Assembly: GCF_002259645.1 (NCBI RefSeq)
Contig: NZ_MWWV01000003.1
Span: forward strand, 186,001 to 250,000
DNA length: 64,000 bases
Reading direction: 5' to 3'
Source of the DNA: Bifidobacterium tissieri
GTDB lineage: Bacteria > Actinomycetota > Actinomycetes > Actinomycetales > Bifidobacteriaceae
Numbering within the stretch: position 1 is the stretch's first letter; each line of letters opens with the position of its first letter. This document shows positions 8,973-17,231 of this stretch, one piece after another. The notes beneath the pieces are model-generated. The model had not been told where the DNA came from. It made no database searches and was given only the letters and a program-made list of their open reading frames with translations. The position numbers and the translations under genes are program-made.

Positions 8973-9042
8973 ATGCCCGTTTCGCATCATGATCGGATAT
9001 GTCAAGTCTGGCATTTTCTCGGTCGCGACGCGAAACGGGCAT
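8973..9042. promoter_or_regulatory. 13-bp perfect inverted repeat in the eda-GPH gap
   Basis: ATGCCCGTTTCGC at 8973-8985 is repeated in inverted orientation at 9030-9042, with 44 bases between the arms. It sits in the 411-bp gap 8889-9299, which otherwise holds a smaller inverted repeat at 9224-9251 (ATGACGTG...CACGTCAT) and the hairpin before the porter gene. It could be a long-range hairpin in the eda 3' end or a pair of operator half-sites. Confidence 0.55.
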
Positions 9043-9262
9043 TCGTCATATTTAGGCAAATCATGGCAACCATAGGTCATGTGCACGGTAAAACACCCAC
9101 AATAGGTGTGGTTCTTCTAATGAACAAAAACGAACGAAATTGTTCGCGCACTGGCAGCGTGGATGATTTCGGCCGCCGGATCGCTGCGTCGCACCTGGCA
9201 GTAGACGCATCGATTCCCGACGTATGACGTGAAAAAAGGGTTCCACGTCATCAATGCCGATG

Positions 9263-9280
9263 CGGTTCTTTCGAGAACCG
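9263..9280 (+). promoter_or_regulatory. UUCG-loop hairpin before porter start
   Basis: CGGTTCT-TTCG-AGAACCG is a perfect 7-bp stem closed by a UUCG tetraloop. It ends five bases before the ribosome site GAGGAAGG and 19 bases before the TTG start codon at 9300. As RNA it would be very stable and may set mRNA stability or ribosome access. Confidence 0.65.
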
Positions 9281-9299
9281 TTTCGAGGAAGGAAAAACA

Positions 9300-10847
9300 T
9301 TGGCCTCCAATAGCGCAAAGTGGCCTTATAAGGCCCATGACATCACCATTGGTCGTGGTATCCAGTACGGTATGCTCGACCTCATGGGTGGTGGCTGGAA
9401 CAACATCGTCTCCGGCGTCATCTTCGCATACCTCACCCTGGCGCAGGGCTTCAACCCCGCAATCGCCGGTTCCATCGCCGCTGCCGGCCGTATCGTCGAC
9501 TGTGTCTGGAACCTGTTCCTCGGTCTGATCACCGATAACTTCTACAAGACCAAGCTCGGCCAGAAGTTCGGCCGCCGCCACTTCTTCATGGCGATTGGTC
9601 TTGTGCTGTTCGCCTGCGTCTTCCCGCTGTTCTGGATCAGCTCCACCAGCTGGGTCTACTACCTCGTGGTGTACATCGCCATGGAGATCATCATCGCTAT
9701 GATGATCGTGCCGTGGGAATGCCTGCCCACCGAGATGACGCGTGACTACAGCCAGCGCACCACGCTCTCCGGCTCCCGTATGGTGATCTCCGCCACCGGT
9801 ACCGCTCTGGTGTTCCTGATTCTGGCCGCCCTGAAGCAGGCCCAGAACCCGAACGCCTACCTGATCGCCGGTATCGCCTGGACCGTCCTGTTCGTGGTCG
9901 CCATCGGCATCTCCACCTTTGGCACTTGGGAGCGCCCGCTCACCAAGGAGTTCATCGAGGAGCTCAACTCCCGTCCGAAGCAGTCCGTGGGCGAAGTGCT
10001 CAAGGACTCCATCAAGGGCTACGCCGACACCTTCAAGAACCAGGCGTTCCGTACCCACCTCGCCGTGTACCTGCTGAGCTTCACCGGTAAGGACTTCTAC
10101 TCCACCCTGCTGCCGACGTTCATCGCCTGCTGCATCTCCGGTGCCGGCGACTCCTGGCCGTGGACCTTCCAGGCCATGTCCATCCTCGGCATCCCGATGA
10201 CCATCTGGTGCGCCCGCCTGATGATCACCCACGGCCCGAAGTTCCTGTTCCGCCTGAGCTACGTCTCCATCCTGATCGCCATGATCGCGTACGTGGCCGT
10301 GTGGGCCATGGGCATTCACAACCCGTTCTGGATCTTCCTGATCGTCTCGATCATCTACCAGTGCGGTCGTGCAACCCTTGAGTTCACCCCGTGGAACCTC
10401 TTCCCGTTCATGCCTGACGTGGACTACATCATGACCCGTGGTGACCGCGCTGGTCTGTACGCCTCCGTGATGACCTTCTTCCGCAAGTCCACCGGTGCCA
10501 TCGCCACGTGGGTTGCCGGTATCCTTCTGGAACTCACCGGCTACAAGGCCGACACCATGAAGAACTTCGACACCACGCCGCACAACGTTCAGGTCGGTAT
10601 CGTTCTGGTGTTCTTCCTGGGCACCTCCATCCTGATCGCCTGGGCCCTGTGGCTGAGCCGTCACATCTACCTCGACCGTGAGACCCACGGCGTGCTCAAG
10701 GCCGAGATCGAGCGCCTTGAGGAGGGCGGCGACAAGAAGGACGTGAGCGACGAGGCCCGCAAGGTCGCCGAGGAGCTCACCGGTCACCCCTACGAGAAGC
10801 TGTGGCCGGATCTGGACAAGAACGGTCGTCCGATCGAGCAGATCTGA
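9300..10847 (+). CDS. GPH-family sugar:cation symporter
   Basis: A 515-residue porter of the glycoside-pentoside-hexuronide:cation symporter family (MFS superfamily). It has about 12 hydrophobic segments, the N-terminal GRGIQYGMLDLMGGG typical of this branch, the loop KFGRRHFFM after the second or third helix, and a charged C-terminal tail. It starts with TTG, supported by GAGGAAGG. It lies 411 bp behind eda and ahead of a small unknown gene. Its closest relative in the window is the porter at 25820. Import of a glycoside or uronide is likely; the exact substrate is unknown. Confidence 0.85.
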   Translation: MASNSAKWPYKAHDITIGRGIQYGMLDLMGGGWNNIVSGVIFAYLTLAQGFNPAIAGSIAAAGRIVDCVWNLFLGLITDNFYKTKLGQKFGRRHFFMAIGLVLFACVFPLFWISSTSWVYYLVVYIAMEIIIAMMIVPWECLPTEMTRDYSQRTTLSGSRMVISATGTALVFLILAALKQAQNPNAYLIAGIAWTVLFVVAIGISTFGTWERPLTKEFIEELNSRPKQSVGEVLKDSIKGYADTFKNQAFRTHLAVYLLSFTGKDFYSTLLPTFIACCISGAGDSWPWTFQAMSILGIPMTIWCARLMITHGPKFLFRLSYVSILIAMIAYVAVWAMGIHNPFWIFLIVSIIYQCGRATLEFTPWNLFPFMPDVDYIMTRGDRAGLYASVMTFFRKSTGAIATWVAGILLELTGYKADTMKNFDTTPHNVQVGIVLVFFLGTSILIAWALWLSRHIYLDRETHGVLKAEIERLEEGGDKKDVSDEARKVAEELTGHPYEKLWPDLDKNGRPIEQI

Positions 10848-10857
10848 CACTGAGTTG

Positions 10858-10891
10858 TGAGCCGCGGGTGGCGGATGCCGTCCGCGGCTCA
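10858..10891 (+). terminator. hairpin after GPH porter
   Basis: Perfect 10-bp stem TGAGCCGCGG / CCGCGGCTCA beginning 11 bases after the stop codon, with no T-run. It may be an RNA stabiliser or partial terminator before the following small gene. Confidence 0.6.
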
Positions 10892-10993
10892 TCCATAACT
10901 GAATGAATAACTAAATAACTGAATAGAACAACTGAATATCAATAATCACGCGGCCGTACCGATGGGGGCGGCCGAATCATGAAAGGCAATGCA

Positions 10994-11428
10994 ATGGCGC
11001 AGATCATTCTGTACAACGAGAAGATCGACAAGATGGTGTTCATCCAAGCCGAGTTCAACGACGGCAAGGTCGCGTTCACCGGTCTTGACCAGGCCGGACA
11101 GCTCGACTTCGCCACGCCGGCCGACCAGATCGAGCCGACGCTGGCCGCGCTGACCGACGCCAACACCTTCGTGCTCAACGAGGGCCTCGACGGCAAGTTC
11201 AAGTCGATGACCTACGGCGAGTGGGAGGCCCTGCGTTGCGCCCAGGCCAACGCCGGCATCAAGGCGAAGGTCGACGAGCTGGCCGTGTCGGACGAGACGA
11301 AGGCCGAGATCAAGGGCTTCTTCGACTCCTTCACCGACTCGATGACCGTCAAGTACATCCAGGGCAAGCGCTCCTGGGGCCAGATCTACGACGAACTCTT
11401 CGCCGACTTCTCCAAGCTCGCCAAGTGA
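10994..11428 (+). CDS. hypothetical 144-aa soluble protein
   Basis: A small acidic, soluble-looking protein with no signal peptide or membrane segment and no recognised family. It begins MAQIILYNEKIDKMVF and is followed by a mixed alpha/beta pattern, then a helical C-terminal half rich in Lys, Glu and Asp. ATG at 10994 is preferred to the in-frame ATG at 10979 because AAAGG lies at proper distance. Codon use and a clean start favour a real gene. It follows the GPH porter after a hairpin and precedes a LacI-type operator. Its function is unknown; a role tied to the porter or to uronate metabolism is only a context guess. Confidence 0.7.
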   Translation: MAQIILYNEKIDKMVFIQAEFNDGKVAFTGLDQAGQLDFATPADQIEPTLAALTDANTFVLNEGLDGKFKSMTYGEWEALRCAQANAGIKAKVDELAVSDETKAEIKGFFDSFTDSMTVKYIQGKRSWGQIYDELFADFSKLAK

Positions 11429-11457
11429 GCTGTCCGTTTCGGTGAACATCGCGTCAA

Positions 11458-11501
11458 ATGTTGGCAAACGGTTGCCAACATACGGCGTTATCAGCGACAA
11501 T
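11458..11501 (+). promoter_or_regulatory. LacI-type palindromic operator on a promoter
   Basis: A 24-bp site at 11458-11481 has perfect 10-bp arms, ATGTTGGCAA and TTGCCAACAT, around ACGG: a textbook LacI/GalR operator layout. The right arm contributes TTGCCA (11472-11477) as a -35 box; GACAAT at 11496-11501 lies 18 bp on as a -10. No gene start follows for 570 bp, only a terminator at 11678. Confidence 0.7.
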
Positions 11502-11507
11502 AATGGT

Positions 11508-11716
11508 ACCCGGCAATGCAGCTGAAGATCTGTGCCGATCGGAAGCCGCCTCTCGTAGCCTAATCACCTTCGACCGTGCCGGTAAGTCGAATACTTATCA
11601 CCCGGGCAACTCCACTCGAGCGATCGGTGTTTGCAAGTGACTTCGCGGTTTTGATCGGTTCCGCGATGTGTGTGCCATAAACCCGTCCGACTTCCTTCCG
11701 TCGGGCGGGTTTTTCT
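11508..11716 (+). ncRNA. candidate regulated small RNA (prediction)
   Basis: The interval between the operator-promoter at 11458-11501 and the strong terminator at 11678-11716 has no credible open reading frame. It contains a long-range pairing (GCCGATCG near 11532 with CGATCGGT near 11618). A transcript of about 200 nt would result. It does not look like tmRNA, RNase P or SRP RNA. This is inference from signals only. Confidence 0.3.
11678..11716 (+). terminator. intrinsic terminator
   Basis: AAACCCGTCCGAC and GTCGGGCGGGTTTTT form a long GC-rich stem with one G-U pair around TTCCTTCC, followed by a T-run. It separates the 10994 gene and the operator region from the GH31 operon. Confidence 0.85.
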
Positions 11717-11757
11717 ATGTTTGCATATGTCCGCAGACGGTTGCGCGATCTCTATTT

Positions 11758-11925
11758 TGGAAAACGGTGGAAAATGAGGATGATTCTTAGCGCCATTATC
11801 TCGTGAAACTGTTGGCAACGCTTGATTCTGCGATTTGTTCGGCAATAGTGTGATTTGCTTCACGAAAAACGGCTCTCAAAAATGGAAAACGACGGAAAAT
11901 CCGATTCGTTGTGATCTGCCTCACA
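11758..11925 (+). promoter_or_regulatory. GH31 upstream region: GGAAA repeats and TGTGA sites
   Basis: Two copies of a 10-bp-period direct repeat occur at 11758-11775 (TGGAAAACGGTGGAAAAT) and 11883-11900 (TGGAAAACGACGGAAAAT). Two CRP/GlxR-like sites are also present: TGTGA-N6-TCACG at 11849-11864 and a perfect TGTGA-N6-TCACA at 11910-11925. All lie within 300 bp of the GH31 start and are likely its control region; the binding proteins are unknown. CTGTTGGCAACG near 11809 resembles a half of the operator at 11458. Confidence 0.45.
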
Positions 11926-12049
11926 GCAGACTGGAGTCATACGGACATGACGTGACAATGACATCGCGATCATGACCGTGACCATTTACCAGCGCACGAC
12001 AACGAACGACGACGCATCGCAGTCGTACGCATGACGCGAAGGAGCCGTA

Positions 12050-14545
12050 GTGAAAATCAGCACCCTGCTCACCGGTCTGGAGAACCATGGCGATCACCTC
12101 GACGTGACCACCAACGGCGCCAAGTTCCAGGTGTATCTGATCGACGAGAACATCATCCGCATTCGCAGCACGTTCAAGGACGAGTTTCCCGAGGAGCTCA
12201 ACTACGCGATCGTCAAGACCGCATGGGACGACGTGTCCGACGAACTCATGGCGGGGGAGCGCACCCGCGTGGAACCCATCGCCATCGAGCTGACGGAACC
12301 CGAACCGGGCGTGCACACCGTGTCCACCGGCACGTACACGCTGCGCATCCACAGCGATCCGTTCGCCTTCGAGATCGTGGACGCGGACGGCAACGTTCTG
12401 CACTCCGACCTGCCCGGCCGCTCGTTCATGGAGGACAGCCTCGGTCGTCCCACCCACTACACGAAGATGGGCAACCACAACTACTTCTACGGATTCGGCG
12501 AGAAAAGCGGCGAACTCAACAAGATCCGCCGTCGCATGCGCATGCACAACGTCGACTCGCTCGGTTGGGACTCCTCCAAGTCCGATCCGCTGTACAAGAT
12601 GATCCCGTTCTACATCAACTTCGACTCCGAACGGAACCTCACCCACGGCCTGTTCTACAACAACTCCGCCGATTCCGTGTTCGACATGGACTGCGAGCAC
12701 AGCAACTACTGGCTGCGCTACAGCTACTTCCAGGCCGAGGCCGGCGACATCGACCTGTACTTCATCGGCGGCCCGACCATCAAGGACGTGGTGGAACACT
12801 ACACCGACCTGACCGGCAAGACCGCGATGATGCCGCTCAGCTCCCTTGGCTACATGGGATCGACCATGTTCTACACCGAACTCGACAAGGACTGCGACAA
12901 GGCCATCGAGGACTTCGTCGACACGTGCGCCAAGTACGGCATCCCCGTCGACGGCTTCTTCCTCTCGTCCGGATACACGTCGGGCGAGGACGGCAAGCGC
13001 TACGTCTACAACTGGAACTACGACCGCTTCCCGAGCCCTGCCGGATTCGTCGAGGCGCTCGAGGAGAAGGGCGTGCAGGTATCACCGAACATCAAGCCCG
13101 GCATGCTCAACACGCACTACCTGACCGACGAGTTCGAGCAGGCGCGCGCCTACGTGCGTACCGCCGACGATTCCGGTTCGCAGGTCGACCGCTACTGGGG
13201 AGGCCCCGCGCACTTCGTTGATTTCACCAGCCCGGCGGGCCGTGCCAAGTGGAGTGAGCACATGACCAAGCAGCTGCTCGCCAACGGCATCCGCTGGATC
13301 TGGAACGACAACAACGAGTACGAGATCGCCGACAACGACGCCATCGCCGAAACCGAAGGACTCAAGCGTCCGATCGGCGAGGTGAAGCCGCTGATGAGCA
13401 CGCTTATGGCCAAGACCGCGCATACCGCGATCGAGGCGTTCGACGCCGACGTGCGTCCGTACGTGACCAACCGCGCCGGCTACGCGGGCATCCAGCGCTA
13501 CGCGCAGACCTGGTGCGGCGACAACGGCACCTCGTGGACCAACCTCAAGTACAACGTGCCGACCATCCTTGGCATGGGCCTGTCCGGCGTGGCCAACCAG
13601 GGTGCCGACATCGGCGGATTCGACGGCCACGCGCCCGAACCGGAACTGTTCGTGCGTTGGGTGCAGAACGGCGTGTTCCAGCCGCGCTTCTCCATCCACT
13701 CGTGCAACACCGACAACACGGTGACCGAGCCGTGGATGTACCCCGAGTACACGCACTACATCGCTGACGCGATCCGTTTGCGCTACCAGCTCGCACCGTA
13801 CTACTACTCGCTGCTGCACGAGGCGTCCGTCACCGGTGCGCCGATCATGCGACCGCTCGTCTACGAGTTCCAGAACGATCCGAACACGTGGAACGAAAGC
13901 TTCGAGTTCATGATCGGATCCTCGCTGCTCGTGGCCAACGTGCTCGACAAGGGCGTCGATTCCATCGACGTGTACCTGCCGGCCGGCACCGACTGGTATG
14001 ACTTCGAAACCCGCCAGTGGCTCGCCGGAGGGCAGACGATCACCGTGCCGGTGACCCTGTCCAGCATCCCGATGTTCCTGCGTGCCGGTTCGATCGTGCC
14101 GCAGTGCCCCGGCCTGACCAACCTGCACAACCAGCCGATCGACCATCTGACCCTGCTCGTCGAACCGGGGGAGAAGACCACCTTCGACCTGTACGAGGAC
14201 GACGGTGTGACCCGCGCCTACGAGCATGGCGACTACCTCAGCACCACGGTCACGGTGACGCCCTCCGCCGACGGTGTGGATATCGACTTCGCTCGCACGG
14301 GATCGTACGAGACCCGCGTGAAGACCATGGAGCTCGAGGTGCTGTGCCGCCGCATCGCGCCGCTGAGCGCCGAAGTGGCCGGACGCGAGATTCCGCGATT
14401 CCTCAACTACGACAAGTTCCTCGCCGCCGACGAAGGCTGGTTCTTCGACGGCCAGACCCGCAAGGCGCTGGTCCGCTACGCCAACCCGACCGGCGACTAC
14501 CGCGCCAGCCTGGTCTTCAAGGCCAAGGATCTCGTCTCGATCTGA
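12050..14545 (+). CDS. GH31 family alpha-glycosidase (copy 1)
   Basis: An 831-residue retaining alpha-glycosidase with GH31 architecture: an N-terminal beta domain to about residue 250, a (beta/alpha)8 barrel to about 600, then beta domains. The nucleophile Asp is in RWIWNDNNEYE, where many GH31 enzymes have WNDMNEP. The acid/base Asp is in TWCGDNGTSW. There is no signal peptide, so it acts in the cytosol on imported oligosaccharides. It starts with GTG behind AAGGAG. It is the first gene of a unit with an MFS porter and an esterase. The variant nucleophile motif means the usual alpha-glucosidase or alpha-xylosidase label is unsafe; alpha-N-acetylgalactosaminidase-type GH31 is one alternative. 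It is paralogous to the gene at 27517. Confidence 0.88.
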   Translation: MKISTLLTGLENHGDHLDVTTNGAKFQVYLIDENIIRIRSTFKDEFPEELNYAIVKTAWDDVSDELMAGERTRVEPIAIELTEPEPGVHTVSTGTYTLRIHSDPFAFEIVDADGNVLHSDLPGRSFMEDSLGRPTHYTKMGNHNYFYGFGEKSGELNKIRRRMRMHNVDSLGWDSSKSDPLYKMIPFYINFDSERNLTHGLFYNNSADSVFDMDCEHSNYWLRYSYFQAEAGDIDLYFIGGPTIKDVVEHYTDLTGKTAMMPLSSLGYMGSTMFYTELDKDCDKAIEDFVDTCAKYGIPVDGFFLSSGYTSGEDGKRYVYNWNYDRFPSPAGFVEALEEKGVQVSPNIKPGMLNTHYLTDEFEQARAYVRTADDSGSQVDRYWGGPAHFVDFTSPAGRAKWSEHMTKQLLANGIRWIWNDNNEYEIADNDAIAETEGLKRPIGEVKPLMSTLMAKTAHTAIEAFDADVRPYVTNRAGYAGIQRYAQTWCGDNGTSWTNLKYNVPTILGMGLSGVANQGADIGGFDGHAPEPELFVRWVQNGVFQPRFSIHSCNTDNTVTEPWMYPEYTHYIADAIRLRYQLAPYYYSLLHEASVTGAPIMRPLVYEFQNDPNTWNESFEFMIGSSLLVANVLDKGVDSIDVYLPAGTDWYDFETRQWLAGGQTITVPVTLSSIPMFLRAGSIVPQCPGLTNLHNQPIDHLTLLVEPGEKTTFDLYEDDGVTRAYEHGDYLSTTVTVTPSADGVDIDFARTGSYETRVKTMELEVLCRRIAPLSAEVAGREIPRFLNYDKFLAADEGWFFDGQTRKALVRYANPTGDYRASLVFKAKDLVSI

Positions 14546-14584
14546 GTTGATCCGCCTGAGTTGATCCGCAAACGAAAGAACAAC

Positions 14585-14627
14585 CCGGTATGGGCGATCG
14601 AACCGCCAAGAACGCCGCCCATGCCGG
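14585..14627 (+). promoter_or_regulatory. hairpin in GH31-porter gap
   Basis: CCGGTATGGGCG and CGCCCATGCCGG form a 12-bp stem with one G-U pair in the 114-bp gap between GH31 and the MFS porter. There is no T-run, so mRNA processing or differential stability is more likely than termination. Confidence 0.6.
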
Positions 14628-14659
14628 ACCGTAATAGTCAATACATTTAGGAGAGAGTA

Positions 14660-15934
14660 ATGACTACGCAAACTACCGTAGGCGTCAATCAGGACGCCAA
14701 GGCCGCCGAGCCCAAGTTCAATCTCATGCGATGGATGGCCGGCTATCTGGCCTTCTGGATCATCATGTCGATCGGCTTCGCCATGGTCAGCCAGGTGCTG
14801 CTGCCGCAGCGCATCAAGGATCTCGGCGCGGAGAACCCCACCGCGGTGCTCGGCACTATGACCGCCGTCGGCTCGATCGTCGCCCTCGTGGCGAACATCA
14901 TCGTCGGCGCGCTGTCCGATCTGACCAAGTCGAAGTTCGGCAAGCGCACGCCGTGGCTGTTCTGGGGCGCTTGGTTCTCGCTCGGCTTCTACTTCCTCAT
15001 GGGCAACATCGGCATCATCGCCGGCCTGACGCTTGTGCTGTGGCTGAGCAAGATCGGCTTCAACATGATGAACTCGCCGATCTACTCCACTGTGTCCGAC
15101 CGCGTGCCGGAACAGTACCGCGGCACCATCTCGTCCGCCATCGGCTTCGGCAACACGCTCGGTCTGGCCATCGGCGCGTTCGTCGGCTCCTACTTCGTCA
15201 ACTCCGTGCGTTTCGGCTTCACCATCGCCGCAATCTGCATGTTCGTCTCCGCCATGCTGTTCCTGCTCATCATCCCGCGCGAGCCGAGCAACAAGAACGA
15301 GAAGACCGAACTCAAGGAAGGCAGCGTCTGGAAGCACGTCGTCTACTCCTTCACCCCGCCGGTCAAGGGCGCATCCGACTTCTGGAAAGCGTTCTGCTGC
15401 CGTACGTTCCTGCTGCTGGCCATCCAGATGCTCGCCGGCTACTGGCTGTACATCTGCCAGGACTACATCGGTCTGGAGAAGAACGCCGCTGCCAAGGTCG
15501 TCTCCATGATCGCCGTCTTCCAGATGATCGCCTCGATCGTGGCCATGATCGTCGGCCCGCTGTCCGACCGCATCCACCGCCGCAAGCCGATGGTCGTGCT
15601 CTCCGCATGCCTCGCCATGATCGGCTTCGCCGCCCCGATCATCATGCCGAACATCACCGGCATCTACTGCGCCGCCGTATTTGTGGCACTCGGTCAGGGC
15701 ATCTTCATGTCGATCGATCAGGCACTGAACGTGGACGTGCTGCCCAGCAAGGAGAACGCTGGCAAGGACCTCGGCTTCATCAACGCAGCCACCACCGCCG
15801 GCCAGTCCGCCGGCATGGCGCTCACCTCCGCCATCGTGACCGCCACCGGCACCTACGACTACATCTTCCCGATCGCCATCGCGATGAGCGTGCTCTCGAT
15901 TATCTCGGTGCTGCTCATCAAGAAGGTTCGCTAG
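14660..15934 (+). CDS. MFS sugar porter
   Basis: A 424-residue major-facilitator protein with about 12 hydrophobic segments. It has the MFS loop motif GALSDLTKSKFGKRTPW between helices 2 and 3 and a second copy, GPLSDRIHRRKP, in the C-terminal half. It begins MTTQTT behind AGGAGAGAG. It differs from the four GPH porters in the window and belongs to another MFS sugar-porter branch. Being between a GH31 hydrolase and an esterase, it probably imports the oligosaccharide those enzymes process. The substrate is unknown. Confidence 0.85.
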   Translation: MTTQTTVGVNQDAKAAEPKFNLMRWMAGYLAFWIIMSIGFAMVSQVLLPQRIKDLGAENPTAVLGTMTAVGSIVALVANIIVGALSDLTKSKFGKRTPWLFWGAWFSLGFYFLMGNIGIIAGLTLVLWLSKIGFNMMNSPIYSTVSDRVPEQYRGTISSAIGFGNTLGLAIGAFVGSYFVNSVRFGFTIAAICMFVSAMLFLLIIPREPSNKNEKTELKEGSVWKHVVYSFTPPVKGASDFWKAFCCRTFLLLAIQMLAGYWLYICQDYIGLEKNAAAKVVSMIAVFQMIASIVAMIVGPLSDRIHRRKPMVVLSACLAMIGFAAPIIMPNITGIYCAAVFVALGQGIFMSIDQALNVDVLPSKENAGKDLGFINAATTAGQSAGMALTSAIVTATGTYDYIFPIAIAMSVLSIISVLLIKKVR

Positions 15935-15957
15935 TCGTCTGGCACCGACTTCGCCTC

Positions 15958-15984
15958 GGCTCCTCTCTCTTCCGGAGGGGAGCC
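15958..15984 (+). promoter_or_regulatory. hairpin in porter-esterase gap
   Basis: GGCTCCTCTC and GAGGGGAGCC form a 10-bp stem with one G-U pair, 24 bases after the porter stop codon. No T-run follows. A near-copy of the 3' arm occurs in the GPH-uidA gap at 36983. Confidence 0.6.
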
Positions 15985-16017
15985 TTCGGCATATCATCAC
16001 CCAGCAAAGGAGCAATC

Positions 16018-17154
16018 ATGAACCAGCCGAATCCCCAGAATCAGCAACAACCCCAGCCACAGCCGCAACCGCTCGCGAACTCACCGTTGCAATCCACCGT
16101 CATCACGCTTAACGAAGATCGCAACGTCACCCTGTCCGTCTACCTGCAGGGCGTCGGCGACCGATTCCGCATCGGTACGCGCCCAGCCGTCATCGTCATC
16201 CCCGGCGGCGGCTACCAGTACTGCGCCGAACACGAGGCCGAACCCGTCGCACTCGCCTTCATGCGCGCCGGATACCACGCGTTCGTACTGCGCTATTCCG
16301 TGGCCGAACACGCCGGCTGGCCCAACCAGCTCGACGACTACGAACAGGCCATGTCGTTCATCCGCGCCCACGCCGAGGAATGGGGAATCATCCCCGACCG
16401 CATCGCCGTATGCGGCTTCTCCGCAGGCGGTCACCTCGCCGGTGCGGCCGCCACCATGTCCAGCCCGGCCGCCCGACCCAATGCCGCCATCCTCGGCTAC
16501 CCGGCCCTGCTCGGATCCTCCATCCAGGGCTGCGATCCCGCCGCACCCGACGTGGTCGACGCCGTCGACGTCACCACCTGCCCCTGCTTCGTATTCGGCA
16601 CGCGCGACGACGCGCTCGTATCCGTCTCCAACCTCATCTGCATGAGCGAGGCGCTCGCCGACAATGGCATCTCCTTCGAATCGCACATCTACGCATTCGG
16701 TCCGCACGGCTTCGGTGCCGCCACGCCGAGCGTGACCGACGTCAGCAAACTGTCCGGCCGTGCCCTGCGCTGGCTCGACGACGCCCTCGACTGGCTCGGC
16801 GAGATCTTCGGCACACTCACACTGAACGGCATGACCCAGCCGCGCTGCCTGCCGCATGTGAGCGCCGACTACGAATCGTCGTTCTCCCTCGACTGCACAT
16901 TCGGATACCTGCGCACCAACGAGCAAGTGGCCGCCGTGATGCGCCCGTTCCTCGACTGGTTCGACGAGCATTACCTCGAGGTGGCCGCCAGCATCGGCCC
17001 CGCCATGCTGCATCTGGCGACCACACAGGGCAAGCCGGGATTCTACGCAATCGGCGACGCCCGAACCATGCGCGAGATCCTTGACAATACGCCGTTCGAC
17101 GACGGGTATGCGGACGATCTCGCCGCCGCGCTCGCCGCGATCGACAAGCAGTAG
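16018..17154 (+). CDS. alpha/beta-hydrolase, probable carbohydrate esterase
   Basis: A 378-residue alpha/beta-hydrolase. The oxyanion region IPGGGYQYCAEHEAEP, the nucleophile elbow GFSAGGHLAG and the late His in FGPHGFG are those of the acetyl-xylan-esterase/BD-FAE-like group; FGTRDDALV carries the likely acid Asp. A Gln/Pro-rich tail (residues 1-20) precedes the fold. About 100 residues after the catalytic His form an extra C-terminal region. No signal peptide is seen, so it is cytosolic. ATG at 16018 has AAAGGAG upstream. As third gene of the GH31-porter unit it probably removes acyl groups from imported oligosaccharides. Confidence 0.8.
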   Translation: MNQPNPQNQQQPQPQPQPLANSPLQSTVITLNEDRNVTLSVYLQGVGDRFRIGTRPAVIVIPGGGYQYCAEHEAEPVALAFMRAGYHAFVLRYSVAEHAGWPNQLDDYEQAMSFIRAHAEEWGIIPDRIAVCGFSAGGHLAGAAATMSSPAARPNAAILGYPALLGSSIQGCDPAAPDVVDAVDVTTCPCFVFGTRDDALVSVSNLICMSEALADNGISFESHIYAFGPHGFGAATPSVTDVSKLSGRALRWLDDALDWLGEIFGTLTLNGMTQPRCLPHVSADYESSFSLDCTFGYLRTNEQVAAVMRPFLDWFDEHYLEVAASIGPAMLHLATTQGKPGFYAIGDARTMREILDNTPFDDGYADDLAAALAAIDKQ

Positions 17155-17178
17155 AGCGGTAGTGGGTTGATGCTGTTG

Positions 17179-17220
17179 ACCGCGATTGGTTGCTGTACGG
17201 GCGACTGATCGCGGTTTTTC
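17179..17220. terminator. bidirectional terminator
   Basis: ACCGCGAT and ATCGCGGT pair across a 21-base loop and are followed by TTTTTC. It lies between the convergent esterase and LacI genes and may serve both. Confidence 0.65.
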
Positions 17221-17231
17221 GTCTGTCGCCG

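Noticed and set aside
11510-11640. tmRNA or other housekeeping RNA
   Set aside because: No tRNA-like ends or tag-peptide frame ending in Ala-Ala; no match to RNase P or SRP RNA features.
13082-16015. 977-codon minus-strand frame
   Set aside because: It runs opposite the GH31 and MFS genes, whose motifs are clear; it is a high-GC shadow.
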